The position numbers and the translations under genes are program-made. Source: Alcanivorax sp. (GTDB taxonomy: Bacteria > Pseudomonadota > Gammaproteobacteria > Pseudomonadales > Alcanivoracaceae). Taken from it: 64,000 nt of DNA. The stretch spans positions 1-64,000 of the forward strand of contig NZ_NVWY01000014.1 of NCBI RefSeq assembly GCF_002733835.1, read 5' to 3'. Under the pieces are notes generated by a model. It saw only the letters and a program-made list of their open reading frames with translations. It did no database searches and had not been told where the DNA came from. Shown here piece after piece: positions 60,666 to 64,000 of the stretch. The number at the start of each line of letters is the position of its first letter. Positions within the stretch are counted from its first letter, which is position 1.

Positions 60666-63428
60666 ATGTCCGCAGCCGAAAAACCCATCATCCTCGTCGA
60701 TGGCTCCTCCTACCTGTACCGCGCCTTTCACGCCCTGCCGCCGCTCACCACCTCCAGCGGCCAACCCACCGGGGCGGTGCGCGGGGTAGCGGCCATGCTG
60801 CGCAAGCTGATGAAGGACTACGAGCCGGAATACATGGCGGTGATTTTCGACGCCAAGGGCAAGACCTTCCGCGACGAACTGTTCGAGCAATACAAATCCA
60901 ACCGCCCGCCCATGCCCGACGACCTGCGCGAACAGGTACAACCTCTGCACGACCTGATCCGCGCCATGGGCCTGCCGCTGATCATTGAAGAAGGCGTGGA
61001 AGCGGACGACGTGATCGGCACCTTTGCAAGCATCTTCGGCGAGCAGGGCAAACCGGTGCTGATCTCCACCGGTGACAAGGACATGGCCCAGCTGGTCAAC
61101 GACAAGGTCACCCTGATCAACACCATGAACGACGCCCTCTACGACATCGACGGCGTGATCAAGAAGTTCGGCGTGGGCCCGGAACTGATTATCGACTTCC
61201 TCGCCCTCATGGGCGACAAGGTGGACAACATCCCCGGTGTCCCCGGCGTGGGCGAGAAGACCGCCCTGGGCCTGATCCAGGGCCTGGGCTCGCTGGAAAC
61301 CATCTACCAGAACCTGGACAAGGTGGCCGAGCTCAGTTTCCGCGGCGCCAAGACCCTGGGCAAGAAACTGGAAGCCCACAAGGAGCAGGCCTTCCTCTCC
61401 TACAAACTGGCCACCATCAAGCTCGACTGCGAACTCAGCGAAGACCAGGACGACCTGAAACTGCAGACTCCGGACGCGGAAAAACTGGCCGAGTACTACC
61501 GCCAACTGGAATTCAAGGGCTGGCTCAGTGAACTGCTGGGCGGCAAGGACCCGGTGGCCGAAAGCGCCGGCGCAACGGTGGAACTGGCCGAGGACGACGG
61601 CCCCAGCGCCGGCTTCAGCCGCGACGCCTACGACATCGTCTACAGTGAGGCCATGCTCGACAAATGGCTCGACAAGCTCAAAGCCGCCGGTGAATTCGCC
61701 TTCGACACCGAAACCACCAGCCTCAACTACATGGACGCCCAACTGGTGGGCGTCTCCGTGGCCGTGGACGACAAGGCCGCCTATATTCCCTTCAGCCACA
61801 ACTACCCGGGCGCCCCGGATCAGCTGCCCAAGCAACGGGTGATGGACAAGCTCAAACCGCTGCTGGAAGACGACAACATCAAGAAGATCGGCCAGAACCT
61901 GAAGTACGACATGAGCGTGCTGGCCGAAGATGTGGGCATCACCCTGCGCGGTGTGGCCTACGACACCATGCTGGAATCCTACGTGCTGGATTCCGTGGCC
62001 ACCCGCCACGACATGGACTCCCTGGCGCTCAAGTACCTGGGCCGCAAGACCATCAGTTTTGAAGAGATCGCCGGCAAGGGCGCCAAGCAGCTCACCTTCA
62101 ACCAGGTGGGCCTGCACGAAGCCAGCCGCTACGCCGCCGAAGACGCGGACGTGACCCTGCGCCTGCACCAGACCCTGTGGCCCAAACTGGAAGCCGAAGG
62201 CCGCCTGCCAGACGTGTTCCGCGACATCGAACTGCCGCTGGTCACCGTGCTCAGCCGCATCGAACGCAACGGCACCTATGTGGATGCCACCCTGCTCAAG
62301 CACCAGAGCCAGTTCCTGGCCAAGCGCATGGTGGAACTGCAGGAGAAGGCGTTTGAGATCGCCGGGCAGGAATTCAACCTGGCCAGCCCCAAACAGCTGG
62401 GCGAAATCCTCTACGAAAAACTGGACATCCCGGTCATCAAAAAGACGCCAAAGGGCGCGCCGTCCACCGCCGAAGCGGTGCTGCAGGAACTTGCCCTGGA
62501 ATACCCCCTGCCCCAGGTGATCATGGATTACCGTGGCGTAGCCAAACTGAAGAACACCTACACCGACAAACTGCCGGAGCTGATCAACCAGCGCACCGGC
62601 CGCGTGCACACCTCCTACCACCAGGCGGTGGCCGCCACCGGGCGTCTGTCCTCCAGTGATCCGAACCTGCAGAACATTCCGGTGCGCAGTGAAGAAGGCC
62701 GCAAGATCCGCCAGGCCTTCCTCGCCCCCAAAGGGCGCAAGATCGTCGCCTGTGACTATTCCCAGATCGAACTGCGCATCATGGCGCACCTGTCCGGCGA
62801 CAAGGGCCTCACCGATGCGTTTGAAAAAGGCCTGGATATTCACCGCGCCACCGCCGCGGAAGTGTGGGGCAAGACCCTGGAAGAAGTCAGCGACAACGAC
62901 CGCCGCAACGCCAAGGCCATCAACTTCGGCCTGATCTACGGCATGAGCGCCTTCGGCCTGGCCAAGCAACTGGGCCTGCCGCGCAAGGAAGCCCAGGACT
63001 ACATCGACCTCTACTTCGAACGCTACCCGGGCGTAAAACGCTACATGGAAGAAACCCGCGCCCAGGCCTCCGAGCAAGGCTACGTGGAAACCCTGTTCGG
63101 CCGCCGCCTCTACCTGCCGGAAATCCGCAGCAGCAACGGCCAACGCCGCCAGGCCGCCGAACGCACCGCCATCAACGCCCCCATGCAAGGCACCGCGGCG
63201 GACATCATCAAGATGGCCATGATCAAGGTCCACGACTGGCTCGACACCACCGACTTTGATGCCAAGATGATCATGCAGGTACACGATGAACTGGTGTTTG
63301 AAGTGGCGGAGGATCAGGTGGAGGATCTGGTGAAAGAGGTTAAGGAACGCATGGAGTCAGCGGCGGAACTGAAGGTGCCGTTGATTGTGGATGCGGGGAT
63401 TGGGGAGAATTGGGATGAGGCGCATTGA
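60666..63428 (+). CDS. polA: DNA polymerase I
   Basis: A 920 aa family A polymerase from ATG 60666; the longer frame from 60441 has no ribosome binding site. Residues 1-290 form the 5'-3' exonuclease ([18 protein letters not shown], then [18 protein letters not shown]). The 3'-5' exonuclease (about 330-510) keeps the catalytic pair in FDTETT. Polymerase motifs A ([18 protein letters not shown]), B ([15 protein letters not shown]) and C ([11 protein letters not shown]) are intact. It works in repair and Okazaki-fragment processing. Confidence 0.97.
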   Translation: MSAAEKPIILVDGSSYLYRAFHALPPLTTSSGQPTGAVRGVAAMLRKLMKDYEPEYMAVIFDAKGKTFRDELFEQYKSNRPPMPDDLREQVQPLHDLIRAMGLPLIIEEGVEADDVIGTFASIFGEQGKPVLISTGDKDMAQLVNDKVTLINTMNDALYDIDGVIKKFGVGPELIIDFLALMGDKVDNIPGVPGVGEKTALGLIQGLGSLETIYQNLDKVAELSFRGAKTLGKKLEAHKEQAFLSYKLATIKLDCELSEDQDDLKLQTPDAEKLAEYYRQLEFKGWLSELLGGKDPVAESAGATVELAEDDGPSAGFSRDAYDIVYSEAMLDKWLDKLKAAGEFAFDTETTSLNYMDAQLVGVSVAVDDKAAYIPFSHNYPGAPDQLPKQRVMDKLKPLLEDDNIKKIGQNLKYDMSVLAEDVGITLRGVAYDTMLESYVLDSVATRHDMDSLALKYLGRKTISFEEIAGKGAKQLTFNQVGLHEASRYAAEDADVTLRLHQTLWPKLEAEGRLPDVFRDIELPLVTVLSRIERNGTYVDATLLKHQSQFLAKRMVELQEKAFEIAGQEFNLASPKQLGEILYEKLDIPVIKKTPKGAPSTAEAVLQELALEYPLPQVIMDYRGVAKLKNTYTDKLPELINQRTGRVHTSYHQAVAATGRLSSSDPNLQNIPVRSEEGRKIRQAFLAPKGRKIVACDYSQIELRIMAHLSGDKGLTDAFEKGLDIHRATAAEVWGKTLEEVSDNDRRNAKAINFGLIYGMSAFGLAKQLGLPRKEAQDYIDLYFERYPGVKRYMEETRAQASEQGYVETLFGRRLYLPEIRSSNGQRRQAAERTAINAPMQGTAADIIKMAMIKVHDWLDTTDFDAKMIMQVHDELVFEVAEDQVEDLVKEVKERMESAAELKVPLIVDAGIGENWDEAH

Positions 63429-63434
63429 GCGCCT

Positions 63435-64000
63435 CTATTGAAAATGCTGTAACGCAGCTTCCAGCCAAATAGACCAGTTATCTTTCACCCACCCCCCCAC
63501 AAAAACCAAGGGCAGATAGATTACATACCAAACTGCATGCGCCTTCAAATGGTGGCAAAGCCCTCCCACCTCACCCTTCTGGTGAATACTCCGGTATTTA
63601 TTGAGTGCTTTATCTATGTCGCCTTCTTTGGAGTAAATCAACGCTGATATGCTGTCAAAGCTAAATGCCGCATCTAGATAATGGGACAGGACTTCATCAT
63701 TAGTTTTTGCATCTTCACCCAGCCTGATATCTATTGTTTTCGCTTTCTCAAACAAGCTTACCGAAGATCGATATTCCGCTTTAATCTTTGGCAGAAAATC
63801 ACCATTATCCACAAGACCGGATGCATCATTGTCAATCCTCTTGACCGCCGCTTCCACATTATCCTTGGATTTATGACTAATCAGCTTAAGCACATCCAGC
63901 GCAGCCCTCTGAAGATGTCCTTCCATCTTCACAAGATGCCCCCCAGCATCCCCGTCCGTCATATCACGAAAGAAATGATCAAGGGCATTTCGATATTCAT
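63435..64000 (-). CDS. Hypothetical protein, 5' end beyond the window
   Basis: The frame is open to the right edge, so the ATG at 63962 is probably internal; codons before it continue with a matching helical pattern. About 188 residues are visible. The protein is helix-rich (MEGHLQRAALDVLKLISHKSKDN, VLSHYLDAAFSFDSISALIY) and ends with a hydrophobic stretch VWYVIYLPLVFVGG that may anchor it to the membrane. AT-rich compared with polA, which suggests later acquisition. Unknown family. Confidence 0.6.
   Translation of the reverse strand, partial: EYRNALDHFFRDMTDGDAGGHLVKMEGHLQRAALDVLKLISHKSKDNVEAAVKRIDNDASGLVDNGDFLPKIKAEYRSSVSLFEKAKTIDIRLGEDAKTNDEVLSHYLDAAFSFDSISALIYSKEGDIDKALNKYRSIHQKGEVGGLCHHLKAHAVWYVIYLPLVFVGGWVKDNWSIWLEAALQHFQ

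Noticed and set aside
60591-63284. An 897-codon open frame antisense to polA
   Set aside because: It is the GC-driven shadow of the polA codons; its His/Val/Gly-rich composition lacks family motifs, and polA is certain.
1-64000. tRNA or rRNA genes
   Set aside because: No cloverleaf with a GTTCRA T-arm or rRNA-like sequence was recognised by eye.

Overview
The window is about 64 kb of a gammaproteobacterial chromosome. GC-rich housekeeping DNA, the block order polA / engB / cytochrome c5 / cytochrome c4 / dsbA / endonuclease, DUF4397-type lipoproteins and REP-like 'TGTAGGAGC' intergenic repeats suggest an Alcanivorax-like member of the Oceanospirillales/Pseudomonadales. This is an inference from gene content, not from a search.

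Layout. Positions 1-5.4 kb hold the 3' end of an unknown gene and the glycine cleavage operon gcvT-gcvH-gcvPA-gcvPB. Positions 5.6-19.5 kb are a chromosomal integron: a tyrosine integron integrase on the minus strand, a near-perfect LexA box over its start region, an attI core near 6.94 kb, then about 21 gene cassettes separated by attC sites. The cassettes encode small membrane or secreted proteins, two proteins with HEPN-like RX4H motifs, a DUF3024 protein, a GNAT acetyltransferase, a uracil-DNA-glycosylase-fold protein, a parDE toxin-antitoxin pair, a GlxA-type regulator with a two-domain ABM protein, and six copies of one ~337 bp cassette without a convincing ORF. IS3 and IS256 fragments (15.2-16.0 kb) break the array. 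A ~300 bp MITE sits inside an attC box at 18 kb. A second MITE copy truncates a DUF502 gene at 20.3 kb.

Positions 20.5-52.6 kb are ordinary chromosome: nitronate monooxygenase, AraC regulator and sterol-desaturase-like protein, MATE exporter, patatin, hydrolases, ppnP, OsmC, pirin, two DUF4397 lipoproteins, AI-2E permease, Ca2+/Na+ antiporter, an RND pump with adaptor, dps, hemolysin III protein, a BigR-like ArsR regulator with two YeeE-type half-transporters, glutathione peroxidase, dGTPase, a repeat lipoprotein, a LuxR regulator, a secreted Nudix protein, an endonuclease-family protein, dsbA and cytochromes c4 and c5.

Positions 53-60 kb hold engB, a tandem pair of structured RNA elements (three stem-loops each, GGGGGA in the loops, compensatory changes between copies, a sigma-54-like promoter before the second), and the Mrp/Mnh Na+/H+ antiporter operon with a fused A/B subunit. 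polA (60.7-63.4 kb) and the 3' part of an unknown gene finish the window. The most novel-looking items are the repeated ORF-less cassette family and the tandem GGGGGA-loop RNA.
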